Of a stretch of 10,495 nucleotides of DNA, positions 1-6,996 are shown in pieces (positions within the stretch are counted from its first letter, which is position 1; each line of letters opens with the position of its first letter). The stretch lies in contig CAZWUO010000135.1 in NCBI GenBank assembly GCA_964636675.1, positions 1 through 10,495 of the forward strand. The letters are read 5' to 3'. Source of the DNA: JALUUH01 sp964636675 (GTDB lineage Bacteria; Pseudomonadota; Gammaproteobacteria; S012-40). Both the position numbers and the translations under genes were made by a program. The notes below the pieces were generated by a model that was given only the letters and a program-made list of their open reading frames with translations, had not been told where the DNA came from and made no database searches.

Positions 1-27
1 ATGAAAGGAATATGACGTACACTAAAA

Positions 28-54
28 ACCTAAATCTATAACGCCACGGGTATA
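28..54 (-). repeat. 27-bp intergenic repeat, copy A
   Basis: Matches copy B at 5240-5266 at 23 of 27 positions, in the same orientation. On the minus strand both begin TATACCCGT, have GCG three bases in from a variable base, and end AGATTTAGGT; the differences lie in the middle. This copy starts about 20 bases past the stop codon of the sodium-channel gene, and copy B about 30 bases past the stop of the ThDP-enzyme gene, so both sit in the 3' flank of a minus-strand gene. It has little dyad symmetry. It may be a dispersed genomic repeat or a protein-binding or 3'-processing site; the role is unknown. The rest of positions 1-74 shows nothing else I can support. Confidence 0.6.
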
Positions 55-74
55 CATTCTTAAAACAATTAAAA

Positions 75-914
75 TTATCGTCTGTCTTTTTCCAATAATA
101 ATCTTAGTTGCTGTAACTCATTACGCACGTTCACCAGTTCTTGTTTTACAGATGATGTTTCTTGGCTTACTTTTTCACCAATATGTTTTTGAGTTTGCTC
201 CAACTCCTGGTGTTGTACCTCTTGTACTGCATTAACAATGACAGCCATTAATAAATTTAAAACGGTAAATGTTGCAATCAAAATAAACGGAAGAAAAAAC
301 AGCCAGGCATGCGGGTGAATCTCCATTACTGGACGCACTATACCCATGGACCAAGATTCCAAAGTCATTATTTGGAACAAAGTGTAAGCGCTGGCGCCTA
401 AGCTACCAAACCATTCAGGAAAAGACTCACCGAATAAATTAGTCGACATGACCGCAGCGACATAAAACAAGATGCTCATAATTGCGCCTACCGAGCCCAA
501 GCCAGGAATCGCTTTAATCATGCCTGCGACGACTCGGCGCATGGAGGGTACCATGGTGAGTAAACGCAATACTCGTAGTACCCGTAATGCACGCAAAACT
601 TCAAATGGCCCAGAGGCAGGAATCAATGAAATGCTCACGATTAAAAAATCAAAAACACTCCACGGGTCACGAAAAAAGGCCCATCGATGCACAGCTAAAC
701 GCAAGCAAATTTCGATAACAAAAACAGCAATGATAATGCTATCTATCGTCTCCAAAGTTGTACCAATGAGTTGAGTGATGTGTGCATCAGTAAGCAAACC
801 CAGAATGACGGCATTGAGTAAAATGAGGCTAATGATAAAACGCTGGAAACGTGCAGCTTCTATGAAGTTTTTAAGCCTAATTCTCCAGTTCGCCCATGGT
901 AATGTATTCGTCAT
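75..914 (-). CDS. BacNav-type voltage-gated sodium channel (ion transport protein)
   Basis: Single-domain, six-helix inner-membrane channel expected to form a homotetramer and pass Na+ on depolarisation. Seen, numbered from the chosen start (279 aa): S1 around residues 25-45; S2 with acidic Glu68; S3 with Asp89 (FDFLIV); an S4 voltage sensor with Arg108, 111, 114 and 117 every third residue; S5 around 143-160; selectivity filter TLESW at 184-188, the signature of the NaChBac/NavAb family; S6 around 205-230; and a polar, heptad-like C-terminal tail (about 240-277) fitting the coiled-coil bundle that ends these channels. An in-frame ATG at 959 would add 15 residues, but the ATG at 914 has an AGGA 9 bases upstream and the extra residues are not typical of the family, so I take 914. 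It stands alone on its strand. Channel family is very likely; ion preference is inferred from the filter. Confidence 0.93.
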   Translation of the reverse strand: MTNTLPWANWRIRLKNFIEAARFQRFIISLILLNAVILGLLTDAHITQLIGTTLETIDSIIIAVFVIEICLRLAVHRWAFFRDPWSVFDFLIVSISLIPASGPFEVLRALRVLRVLRLLTMVPSMRRVVAGMIKAIPGLGSVGAIMSILFYVAAVMSTNLFGESFPEWFGSLGASAYTLFQIMTLESWSMGIVRPVMEIHPHAWLFFLPFILIATFTVLNLLMAVIVNAVQEVQHQELEQTQKHIGEKVSQETSSVKQELVNVRNELQQLRLLLEKDRR

Positions 915-923
915 TGCACTAGT

Positions 924-927
924 TCCT
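924..927 (-). promoter_or_regulatory. Shine-Dalgarno deciding the channel start
   Basis: Reads AGGA on the minus strand, 9 bases before the ATG at 914. The upstream alternative ATG at 959 has only an AGG three bases away. A TATACT box on the minus strand at 951-946 would place transcription start between the two ATGs, which also favours 914, although no good -35 box is visible upstream of it. Confidence 0.5.
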
Positions 928-962
928 GATGTTTTACAATGTAATAGTATAGAACGCATAAG

Positions 963-1015
963 CCTAGAATCCGCCGCTTAACGATGCCTCATCGTGGTCA
1001 ATTGCGGAATCTAGG
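963..1015. repeat. 53-bp imperfect palindrome (REP/MITE-like)
   Basis: Left arm CCTAGAATCCGC (963-974) and right arm GCGGAATCTAGG (1004-1015) are inverted repeats of 12 bases with one mismatch. Inside them CGATG-cct-CATCG forms a second, tight hairpin. The nested shape resembles palindromic intergenic repeats (REP or small MITE-like elements) that occur in many copies in gammaproteobacterial genomes. There is no T-run on either side, so it is not a standard intrinsic terminator. It lies just upstream of the channel gene and overlaps where a -35 box would be. Only one copy is present in this window, so the repeat nature is inferred. Confidence 0.5.
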
Positions 1016-1281
1016 ATAATGGTGACGCAGAGCTGGTTTTTCAAGTGAATGGGTACTTCTAAAATTTTCATTGCTGCGATTGATTTGACTCAAGTACAGG
1101 AAAACGTGAAGATATTGATTTTAGTTGCTGGAAAGGTCATTTTCTGTAAGCGCGTCTTTGATTTTGAGACTCCACCAACTTTGAGGAAAGAGAGCGCTAC
1201 GTTTTTATGTTTGTCGATCTGTAAAAATGTGCATCGGTAGCATGATCATATTAATCGACGACACGCAAAAGAGAGTTTTTT
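1016..1281. other. Intergenic stretch without a supported gene
   Basis: A 63-codon plus-strand reading frame at 1049-1240 has no ribosome-binding site, no recognisable family and an unconvincing composition, so I do not call it. The upstream sequence of the next gene ends with GAGAG seven bases before its ATG. A TATTAA box near 1248 could be a -10 element for the VOC gene, but no matching -35 box was found. Nothing else is seen. Confidence 0.4.
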
Positions 1282-1596
1282 ATGAAATTTAATCATATAG
1301 GTATTCCAGTGAACGGAGGCTTTGATGGCGAGATAGATCTGCCGCATTTGAAAATGACTGTTTCAAACCATGAAAATAATCCTTATGGGATTCAGTGGCA
1401 GCGCTACTGGGAAGGCGCGCCATACCCCGAATTGGTAAAAACGGTTCCGCATGTTGCATTCGTCGTCGAAAACCTAGATGCTAAATTGCAAGGTAAAAAT
1501 ATTATTATTCAGCCAAATTCTCCGAGCAGTGGACTTTGGGTTGCATTTATAGAGGTAAATGGTGCTCCCGTGGAACTTATGGAATACAAAAAATAA
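1282..1596 (+). CDS. Small VOC-superfamily (glyoxalase/bleomycin-resistance fold) protein
   Basis: Protein of 104 aa beginning with the typical VOC strand (MKFNHIGIP) and ending in PVELMEY. His5, His57 (VPHVAF) and Glu98 (PVEL) sit where VOC enzymes hold their metal ligands, so a metal centre is plausible. The length is close to a single, slightly short VOC domain of two beta-alpha-beta-beta-beta units, which would need to dimerise to build an active site. Between the units is a segment with NPYGIQWQRYW and LVKTVPH, which I associate with a conserved uncharacterised VOC subfamily; the substrate is unknown. The start is supported by GAGAG at 1271-1275, seven bases upstream. The SMR gene follows 46 bases later on the same strand, so co-transcription is possible, but no functional link is evident. 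Confidence 0.85.
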   Translation: MKFNHIGIPVNGGFDGEIDLPHLKMTVSNHENNPYGIQWQRYWEGAPYPELVKTVPHVAFVVENLDAKLQGKNIIIQPNSPSSGLWVAFIEVNGAPVELMEYKK

Positions 1597-1642
1597 ATGG
1601 TTTTAACCTAAATTTTCACCTATAAAGATACCGGAGAAGCCA

Positions 1643-1972
1643 GTGGCATACTTATATTTAGCGATAGCAATACTTGCAGAGGTCGTAGCAACAAGTGCAT
1701 TAAAAGCATCTGAAGAATTTACTAAACCTATTCCGAGTTTGATCGTTATTGCTGGATTTTTGGTGGCACTTTATTTTTTGACGTTGGTTTTGAGAACTCT
1801 CCCAATAGGAATTACGTATGCTATTTGGTCTGGTTTAGGGATTGTATTGATTGGTTTAGCTGCCTTTATTTTGTATAAAGAAATTCCAGATATTCCCGCC
1901 ATTATTGGTATGGGGCTTATTATTTTAGGCGTAGTGGTCATTAATGTTTTTTCAAAAAATATGAGTCATTAA
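1643..1972 (+). CDS. Small multidrug resistance (SMR) efflux protein, EmrE-like
   Basis: Inner-membrane proton-coupled exporter of cationic lipophilic compounds, working as an antiparallel dimer. The 109-aa length is normal for the family and four hydrophobic helices are evident (about 2-20, 31-50, 56-77, 84-103). Family residues are in place: Glu13 in AILAEV, matching the essential Glu14 of EmrE; Tyr59 and Trp62 in TYAIWSG, matching Tyr60 and Trp63; and the GLGIVLIGL stretch of helix 3. Lys21 (LKASEEFT) is also typical. Together these favour a drug-exporting (Qac/EmrE) type over the guanidinium-exporting type, by inference. The start codon is GTG, supported by GGAG at 1633-1636 six bases upstream. 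The gene converges on the adenylate cyclase gene; the 82 bases between them hold only a 6-bp inverted repeat (AGACAT/ATGTCT) without a T-run. Confidence 0.93.
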   Translation: MAYLYLAIAILAEVVATSALKASEEFTKPIPSLIVIAGFLVALYFLTLVLRTLPIGITYAIWSGLGIVLIGLAAFILYKEIPDIPAIIGMGLIILGVVVINVFSKNMSH

Positions 1973-2054
1973 ATCTAATTTGTAAGAAGACATTCCCAGG
2001 GCCGCGCATGTAGAAAGGTATGTCTCTGGAGAGAAAAGTAACGAATGTTGTGGT

Positions 2055-3326
2055 TTATTTTTTCAATGCTTCTTTTTTTCTTAATATGTAAGCCCGCATT
2101 TTTCCTCGTCCTTTGACATCAATCATACCCCGGTCTTCATACGTGAACACCGAATGGGTTTTTAAAAATATATTTTCTGAAACCTGAATGCACCCATCAA
2201 TACCGGTTGATTCCATTCTGCTGGCAATATTGACATTATCTCCCCAGAGGTCATAAATGAACTTCTTTTTTCCGATGACGCCCGCAATAATAGACCCGCT
2301 GTGGATGCCAACGCGGAGTTGCAACGATGTATTATGTTGGTGATTATATTCGGTTAATGCACTAAACATGGCTTGAGCGAATAAAATACTATTTTCTGCT
2401 GAATTCTGTCTTTTTTGATGGATGCCTGCTGCCATATACGCGTCACCAATCGTTTTAATTTTCTCCAGTCCAAATTGCTCGGTTAATAAATCAAATCGAG
2501 TGAAGATATCATTTAACATGGCGACTGTTTTTTCTGCGGTTTGTTTGCTGGCGATGCTGGTGAAACCAACGAGGTCGGCAAAAATGACGGTGGCATCATC
2601 AATTTGCTCGGCAATAGTATTGTTGGTTGATTTAAGTTGTTCTGCGATGTGTCGGGGAAATATATTGAGTAGCAGTTTTTCATTTTCATTGGCTTTTTCA
2701 TCGAGTAGGCGATTTTTTATAAAGTCCCGACGGTAAGATTTTTCTATCGTATATCCGCCAAACATTCCTATCAGCGTACAGGTAATCAGTAAAAAATTGT
2801 AACTAACGATAGTGAGCGTGGAATAGTTAGTCGTAAAGATGAGTAGCAATTCATAGCTTAAGATGAGTAGTGCGGTGGTGGAAAAGGCATAGGTGAAGCG
2901 TAAACTCGAAAATAAATAAGCCCAGAATATAGGGAGTAAGGTGCCTGCTAGGCGTAAATTACCCATTGACTCTTCATGCGCTGTTGAAATAAAAAAAATA
3001 CTAATACCGGCTAGGTAGATCACTGTGCTAATGAGTAATTGCATATGTTTGCAATAAACCGGTTTATAACTTAAATACAGTGGGATTAAAAAAAGTGGTA
3101 AGCCAATCGTGAATCGAACGACAAATACATTGATGTCGTGCTTGGTTTGTAATAGGTAGTCGAGTAGCGAAAAGCTGATATATGCAATCAGTGCAAGGAT
3201 GAGCGCACACCGAACTTGTTTGAGTGTATTTTCAGCATGACTTTCACGGAATTGGGTTTCCAATTCGGGATCCGCAAAATGGAGGAAATAGGGATTTGTT
3301 TTGGCTTGATTAGCTAACGATTTCAT
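2055..3326 (-). CDS. Membrane-bound class III adenylate cyclase
   Basis: Makes cAMP from ATP. The 423-aa protein starts with a short cytosolic segment, then about six hydrophobic helices (roughly 41-60, 67-86, 97-114, 124-143, 147-165, 171-192), a linker helix (195-235) of the signalling-helix type, and a C-terminal class III cyclase domain (245-420). All catalytic positions can be seen: metal-binding Asp251 (FADLVGFT) and Asp295 (KTIGDAYMA), substrate-selecting Lys291 and Asp359 (YDLWGDNVN), and transition-state residues Asn366 and Arg370 (NIASRMES). The Lys/Asp pair marks ATP rather than GTP specificity. It should act as a homodimer with two active sites. The membrane part is of unknown sensory function. 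No strong Shine-Dalgarno precedes the ATG. It stands alone, with a structured intergenic region upstream and the SMR gene converging downstream. Confidence 0.93.
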   Translation of the reverse strand: MKSLANQAKTNPYFLHFADPELETQFRESHAENTLKQVRCALILALIAYISFSLLDYLLQTKHDINVFVVRFTIGLPLFLIPLYLSYKPVYCKHMQLLISTVIYLAGISIFFISTAHEESMGNLRLAGTLLPIFWAYLFSSLRFTYAFSTTALLILSYELLLIFTTNYSTLTIVSYNFLLITCTLIGMFGGYTIEKSYRRDFIKNRLLDEKANENEKLLLNIFPRHIAEQLKSTNNTIAEQIDDATVIFADLVGFTSIASKQTAEKTVAMLNDIFTRFDLLTEQFGLEKIKTIGDAYMAAGIHQKRQNSAENSILFAQAMFSALTEYNHQHNTSLQLRVGIHSGSIIAGVIGKKKFIYDLWGDNVNIASRMESTGIDGCIQVSENIFLKTHSVFTYEDRGMIDVKGRGKMRAYILRKKEALKK

Positions 3327-3355
3327 TTATTACATCGTGGTATTTTTGTGGTTAC

Positions 3356-3384
3356 AAAGTAAGTAGGTTTACAGCATCACGCAA
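3356..3384 (-). promoter_or_regulatory. Possible promoter of the adenylate cyclase gene
   Basis: On the minus strand TTGCGT (3384-3379) and TACTTT (3361-3356) are separated by 17 bases and would start transcription about 20 bases before the ATG. Each box matches the sigma-70 consensus at only three of six positions, so this is a weak prediction. Confidence 0.25.
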
Positions 3385-3468
3385 GAATTGTATACGTTAA
3401 TGGGCGGGTGGTGGAAGAGAATTGAGAAAGTTGCAGCATATTTGTGTAAATTGTTGCTATTGCGGCGC

Positions 3469-3533
3469 AAAAAAAAATGAGGCTGGCAATACTTGGAGAG
3501 ATTACAGTGTTGTGGAGCATTCTCCAGCCTCAT
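3469..3533 (-). terminator. Stem plus T9, intrinsic terminator on the minus strand
   Basis: On the minus strand a perfect 10-bp stem, ATGAGGCTGG paired with CCAGCCTCAT (3533-3524 with 3486-3477), is followed directly by nine T residues. The loop is 37 bases, long for a terminator, and contains a small GGAG-aatg-CTCC hairpin that competes with the last two stem pairs. It lies about 230 bases past the aldehyde dehydrogenase stop and ahead of the cyclase gene, so it would separate the two units, or end a small RNA made from this region. Confidence 0.55.
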
Positions 3534-3650
3534 GTAACCAGTCTGGAAGGTTACAAAAAACGAAAAAACTATAAATAACGATGGCTGAGTTACCTGAAGT
3601 CTTTGGCGTTGGTGTTGTTTTTTCCTAAGCGTTAAGACAGCAACACCGCC
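3469..3650 (-). ncRNA. Candidate structured RNA in the 435-bp intergenic region
   Basis: The region 3327-3761 has no supported gene, but three inverted repeats follow one another in minus-strand order. First, GGC+GGTGTTG pairs with CAACACC+GCC (arms 3605-3617 and 3641-3650, one 3-base bulge). Second, GTAACC/GGTTAC (3534-3554). Third, the 10-bp stem with T9 at 3477-3533. Together they could be a small RNA of about 180 nt with a terminator, or a long structured 3' UTR of the aldehyde dehydrogenase transcript. A TATAGT box on the minus strand near 3573 lacks a good -35. I do not recognise a known RNA family (it does not fit 4.5S, Spot 42 or tmRNA). The plus-strand RNA would also pair well, so the strand is uncertain. 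Confidence 0.25.
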
Positions 3651-3734
3651 TATATCCTCTAATAGCTAACGCATAAACATAGCTGCAATTGATATACCAA
3701 AGGCTACTCGGTTTTACTCGTTTACTTTTGGGTG

Positions 3735-3751
3735 AAAAACTTATCGATTAA
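3735..3751 (-). repeat. 17-bp exact inverted match with 9817-9833
   Basis: The minus strand here reads TTAATCGATAAGTTTTT, identical over 17 bases to the plus strand at 9817-9833, 6 kb away. It contains ATCGAT and lies 11 bases past the aldehyde dehydrogenase stop codon. The match ends sharply on both sides. It could be a recognition site or coincidence in AT-rich sequence. Confidence 0.4.
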
Positions 3752-3761
3752 GCCATTCGAA

Positions 3762-5201
3762 TTACACGTTTTTTGAGCGTATGACCGTGAGCTTTTCGAT
3801 TTGCATGTCTCGAAAGGTGTGTGGAATGCCGCCCACTCCTAAGCCTGAATGTTTTAATCCGGCAAATGGCATCCAGTCTACGCGAAATGCGGTGAAATCA
3901 TTAATCATTACCGCAGACGCTTCGAGTTGTTTTGTAACGTACAAGGCAGTGTTAATGTTTTTTGTAAAAACAGAGGCTTGGAAAGCATAGGGTAGGGCAT
4001 TGGCCAGTGTTATGGCTTGCTCAATGGAAGAATAGCTATAAATGCAGACGACAGGGCCGAATACTTCGAGTTGCGAGACCTTTGATTGCTGGTTAGGCTC
4101 GTATAATACGGTGGGGCTGTAGCAGCTCGCAGAAATTTTTTTGCCTCCGCCGAGTAAGGTAGCGCCTTGTTCTATTGCCTCATTGACCCAATCATGGATA
4201 CGCTCCACTTCGCGTGTTCGGATCAATGGCCCTATATCCGTTGACGGCAATATTGGGTCACCCACAGACATTGTTTTGCCAAGGGCGGCAATTTTGTGTC
4301 CAACTTCTTCGGCGATACTTTGGTGGCAGAATATTCGCTGCACCGATACACAGACTTGACCTGCGTGATAGAAACTTCCTTTAGCCAGTAGTGGTAAGGC
4401 ATCATCTAGGTCGGCATCTGGCTCCACAATAACGGGAGCAACGCCGCCATGTTCTAGTGCACAGCGGGTGCCTGGTGCTAATTGTGAGCGCAGGTTCCAG
4501 CCGACGGTGGCGCTACCAATAAAGCTAAAAAAACCAACTCGTCCATCGGTTACCAATTTGCTCGAGACCTCACGATCACTGGTTACCAAGGCTTGGCACC
4601 ATTCGTCGGGTAGTCCTGCTGCACGCAGAATAGAAACCAAGGCATAACACGAGATGGGGGTGTCTTGTGAAGGTTTTACGATCACCGGACAGCCAGCAGC
4701 GATAGCGGGGCCTACTTGGTGTACAATCAAATTAAAGGGGTGATTAAATGCGCTTACTGCGACAACGACTCCGATTGGTTCTAGCGTGGTAAACGCGATT
4801 CTGTTTTCTGAAGCGGGGTTAATGCCCATGGGGATTTCAGTTCCGGTCTCTGAGCGTAGACATTCAGCACAGTTTTTTAGCCCGTCAATTGCCCGAATGA
4901 TTTCTACTTTTGAATCTTTAAAGGGTTTACCGCCCTCATTAGCTGCTTGAGCTGCAAGCTCGTCAATCCGTCCTGCAATAATCTGTGCCGCTTTTTCTAA
5001 TACCGCAATCCGTTTATGTTTTGGTAGCCAGCTTGTGCGATGACGGAATAATTGATGCGCCGTGGCTAAAGCTTTTTCTACGGTTACACTATCAGCCGTT
5101 TCAAAGGTCGCGATTATTTTTTCATCGTAAGGTGCGGTAACCTCGAGTTGTTTATTGCTTGGCGAAGCACCAGGGACGAGTAGCTTATAGTGTGTAGGCA
5201 T
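3762..5201 (-). CDS. NAD(P)+-dependent aldehyde dehydrogenase family protein
   Basis: Oxidises an aldehyde to the carboxylate in the cytosol. The 479-aa length is normal for the ALDH superfamily. Catalytic parts are present: Asn153 (SAFNHPFNL, oxyanion), Lys176 (VIVKPS, cofactor), the Rossmann turn FIGSATVG at 228-235, general base Glu250 in LEHGG, nucleophile Cys284 in GQVCVSVQR, and Glu378/Phe380 in EVFGPV. Two positions vary from the commonest pattern: LEHGG instead of LELGG, and KPSQ instead of KPSE. The latter residue often contacts the adenine ribose, so NADP+ use is possible (inference). The overall pattern resembles the lactaldehyde/phosphonoacetaldehyde/semialdehyde branch, but the substrate cannot be read from sequence. 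The ATG is preceded by AGAG about eight bases upstream. The ThDP enzyme gene lies 97 bases upstream on the same strand, so the two probably act in one pathway. Confidence 0.92.
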   Translation of the reverse strand: MPTHYKLLVPGASPSNKQLEVTAPYDEKIIATFETADSVTVEKALATAHQLFRHRTSWLPKHKRIAVLEKAAQIIAGRIDELAAQAANEGGKPFKDSKVEIIRAIDGLKNCAECLRSETGTEIPMGINPASENRIAFTTLEPIGVVVAVSAFNHPFNLIVHQVGPAIAAGCPVIVKPSQDTPISCYALVSILRAAGLPDEWCQALVTSDREVSSKLVTDGRVGFFSFIGSATVGWNLRSQLAPGTRCALEHGGVAPVIVEPDADLDDALPLLAKGSFYHAGQVCVSVQRIFCHQSIAEEVGHKIAALGKTMSVGDPILPSTDIGPLIRTREVERIHDWVNEAIEQGATLLGGGKKISASCYSPTVLYEPNQQSKVSQLEVFGPVVCIYSYSSIEQAITLANALPYAFQASVFTKNINTALYVTKQLEASAVMINDFTAFRVDWMPFAGLKHSGLGVGGIPHTFRDMQIEKLTVIRSKNV

Positions 5202-5239
5202 GGGGTTTCTCTATGTTTTATGGTTGGGGTTTTAAATTT

Positions 5240-5266
5240 ACCTAAATCTCAATCGCTACGGGTATA
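5240..5266 (-). repeat. 27-bp intergenic repeat, copy B
   Basis: Same element as at 28-54 (23 of 27 identical, same orientation). It lies in the 97-base gap between the ThDP enzyme stop and the aldehyde dehydrogenase start, so if the two genes are co-transcribed it is inside the mRNA. The surrounding bases differ from copy A, so conservation is limited to the element itself. Confidence 0.6.
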
Positions 5267-5298
5267 TTATCACGAAAGTTTATACGAGTGTTCAGCTA

Positions 5299-6945
5299 TC
5301 AAATGGGACATATGATGTTACCCAGACGTTTTGTGAGAAGCATATTTTCCCGGTAATCGATGGGAACGACAACTAAGCTTGGTCCTTTTTCTTGAAATGC
5401 AGTATGCAATGTTGATTCTAGTTCTTTGCTATTGTGAATCAAATGCGAGTGCCAGCCAAAAGCCTTGGCCAGTGAACTCCATTCTGGGTTACCAAAAGAC
5501 AGCTCTGTATGGTGACCAAATTGCGCTTGTTGTTTCCAGGCGATTAAACCATATTCATTATCTTCCCAAACCATTACGACGATGTTGGACTTGAGTCTGG
5601 CTGCGGTTTCCATTTCTTGCACGTTCATTAAAAAGCCGGCGTCGCCGCACACCACTAGAATTTTTTTATGGGGATAGACTAAGCTTGCGGCGACTGCACC
5701 GGGTAGCGCGAAGCCCATCGAGCAAAACCCATTTGGGATTAAACAGGTATTAGGTTCATGGCAATGATAATGTCGCGCAACCCACATTTTATGTGCGCCA
5801 ACATCGGATAGCAGAATATCTTCTGCTCCCATCACGGTGCGCGCATCCCATAGGGCTTTTTGTGGTTTTACCAAATCACTGGTGTCGTCTTTATATTGCT
5901 CAAGTTCTTCGCGCATTGTTGTGCGCGTAGCAAGATGTTGATTCAATTCAAAGCTTATACGGTCTTTCTGTGAGCGTTGATTAAGCATCCATAGGGTATG
6001 CGCTAAGTCGCCAATCAGTTCGACTTGAGGGTGATAATTTGCATCGATTTCGGCGGGCAGAAAGTCTGCATGGATGATGGTTTTATCAAAACCCGCGTTC
6101 CACAAGCTGGGATGGTATTCCACCATGTCGTAGCCCAAGGTGATAATAACATCTGCTGCGTCTACCGCGAACGCGATGATATCCTTGGATTGTAAGCCGA
6201 TGGTATATAAGCAATATTCGGCATCCATATCAACGCAGCCCTTAGCCATAAAGGTACTGACGACACCGATGCCGGTGTGTTCGCAAAGTTCGCGTAATTG
6301 CGAACTGGCGCGTCTTCTAATGCAGCCATTGCCGGCAATTATGACGGGGTTTTTCGCATTTTTTATCAGTTGATAAGCTTCATCTACCGCTTTATCGTCG
6401 GGGACTGAGCGGCGGAACCGGATAGGGTTGATTGGAGTTGTTTTTGCGTCTTGGCTGGCAATATCTTCGGGTAGCTCAATCAGGCAAGCACCGGGCTTTT
6501 CTGTGCGCGCAATACGGACGGCTTTGCGCACTATCTCGGGGATATTATCGGGATGTAATATCGTTTGTGCCCATTTAGTAACAGGCTTAAACATTCCCAC
6601 CACGTCCATGACTTGGTGGGACTCTTTATGCAGTCTTGTCGATGCGCCTTGGCCAGTGATCACCAACATGGGTGCTCTGTCCATATTTGCGTTGGCAACG
6701 CCGGTGATGAGATTGGTGGCGCCAGGTCCGAGTGTGCCAAGGCAGCCAGCGGGTTGTCCGGTTAAACGACCGTAGACTTCCGCCATAAATGCAGCCCCTT
6801 GCTCATGCCGAGTTAAGATAAACTTTATCTGAGTCGATTTTTCAAGTGAGATCATAAAGTCTGCGTTTTCTTCGCCGGGTACGCCGAAGATATACTCGAT
6901 ACCTTCTTCTTCAAGGCATTGTACAAATAGGTCAGATGCTTTCAC
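5299..6945 (-). CDS. Acetolactate synthase-like ThDP-dependent enzyme (catabolic AlsS type)
   Basis: A 548-aa ThDP enzyme with the usual three domains: N-terminal Pyr domain with catalytic Glu48 (RHEQGAAF), central domain (about 185-340), and C-terminal PP domain with the Mg/ThDP motif GDAGFLMN from 434 and Asn463 (WEDNEYG). His110-Gln111 in the HKESHQ stretch and the length fit the catabolic, FAD-independent synthases that condense two pyruvates to acetolactate and CO2. No regulatory small subunit (ilvN/ilvH) and no acetolactate decarboxylase gene are nearby; an aldehyde dehydrogenase gene follows instead. A 2-oxoacid decarboxylase or another C-C lyase role is therefore also possible. The start is GTG at 6945, chosen because AAGGAG lies 10 bases upstream and the protein begins as family members do (MKASDLFVQCLEEEG). 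It is probably the first gene of a two-gene unit. Confidence 0.88.
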   Translation of the reverse strand: MKASDLFVQCLEEEGIEYIFGVPGEENADFMISLEKSTQIKFILTRHEQGAAFMAEVYGRLTGQPAGCLGTLGPGATNLITGVANANMDRAPMLVITGQGASTRLHKESHQVMDVVGMFKPVTKWAQTILHPDNIPEIVRKAVRIARTEKPGACLIELPEDIASQDAKTTPINPIRFRRSVPDDKAVDEAYQLIKNAKNPVIIAGNGCIRRRASSQLRELCEHTGIGVVSTFMAKGCVDMDAEYCLYTIGLQSKDIIAFAVDAADVIITLGYDMVEYHPSLWNAGFDKTIIHADFLPAEIDANYHPQVELIGDLAHTLWMLNQRSQKDRISFELNQHLATRTTMREELEQYKDDTSDLVKPQKALWDARTVMGAEDILLSDVGAHKMWVARHYHCHEPNTCLIPNGFCSMGFALPGAVAASLVYPHKKILVVCGDAGFLMNVQEMETAARLKSNIVVMVWEDNEYGLIAWKQQAQFGHHTELSFGNPEWSSLAKAFGWHSHLIHNSKELESTLHTAFQEKGPSLVVVPIDYRENMLLTKRLGNIICPI

Positions 6946-6955
6946 GCGCGAATTT

Positions 6956-6961
6956 CTCCTT
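6956..6961 (-). promoter_or_regulatory. Shine-Dalgarno for the GTG start of the ThDP enzyme
   Basis: Reads AAGGAG on the minus strand, 10 bases before the GTG at 6945. It is the strongest ribosome-binding site in the window and fixes the non-ATG start. Confidence 0.65.
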
Positions 6962-6996
6962 AGTATTTTTAATGGTGTAGGTATGCGAGGGGTGGG

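Noticed and set aside
1049..1240. 63-codon plus-strand reading frame between the channel and the VOC gene
   Set aside because: No Shine-Dalgarno, no recognised family, no codon or composition signal beyond chance in this AT-leaning gap.
1988..2025. AGACAT/ATGTCT inverted repeat between the SMR and cyclase genes as a terminator
   Set aside because: Six-base stem with a 26-base loop and no T-run on either strand.
3534..3554. GTAACC/GGTTAC hairpin as an integron attC-like site
   Set aside because: The flanks do not fit the RYYYAAC and GTTRRRY core sites, and there is no integrase or cassette structure.
3477..3578. 33-codon plus-strand frame starting inside the left arm of the 10-bp stem
   Set aside because: Preceded by a run of A residues without a ribosome site, and fully explained by the inverted repeats; the coding appearance is likely incidental.
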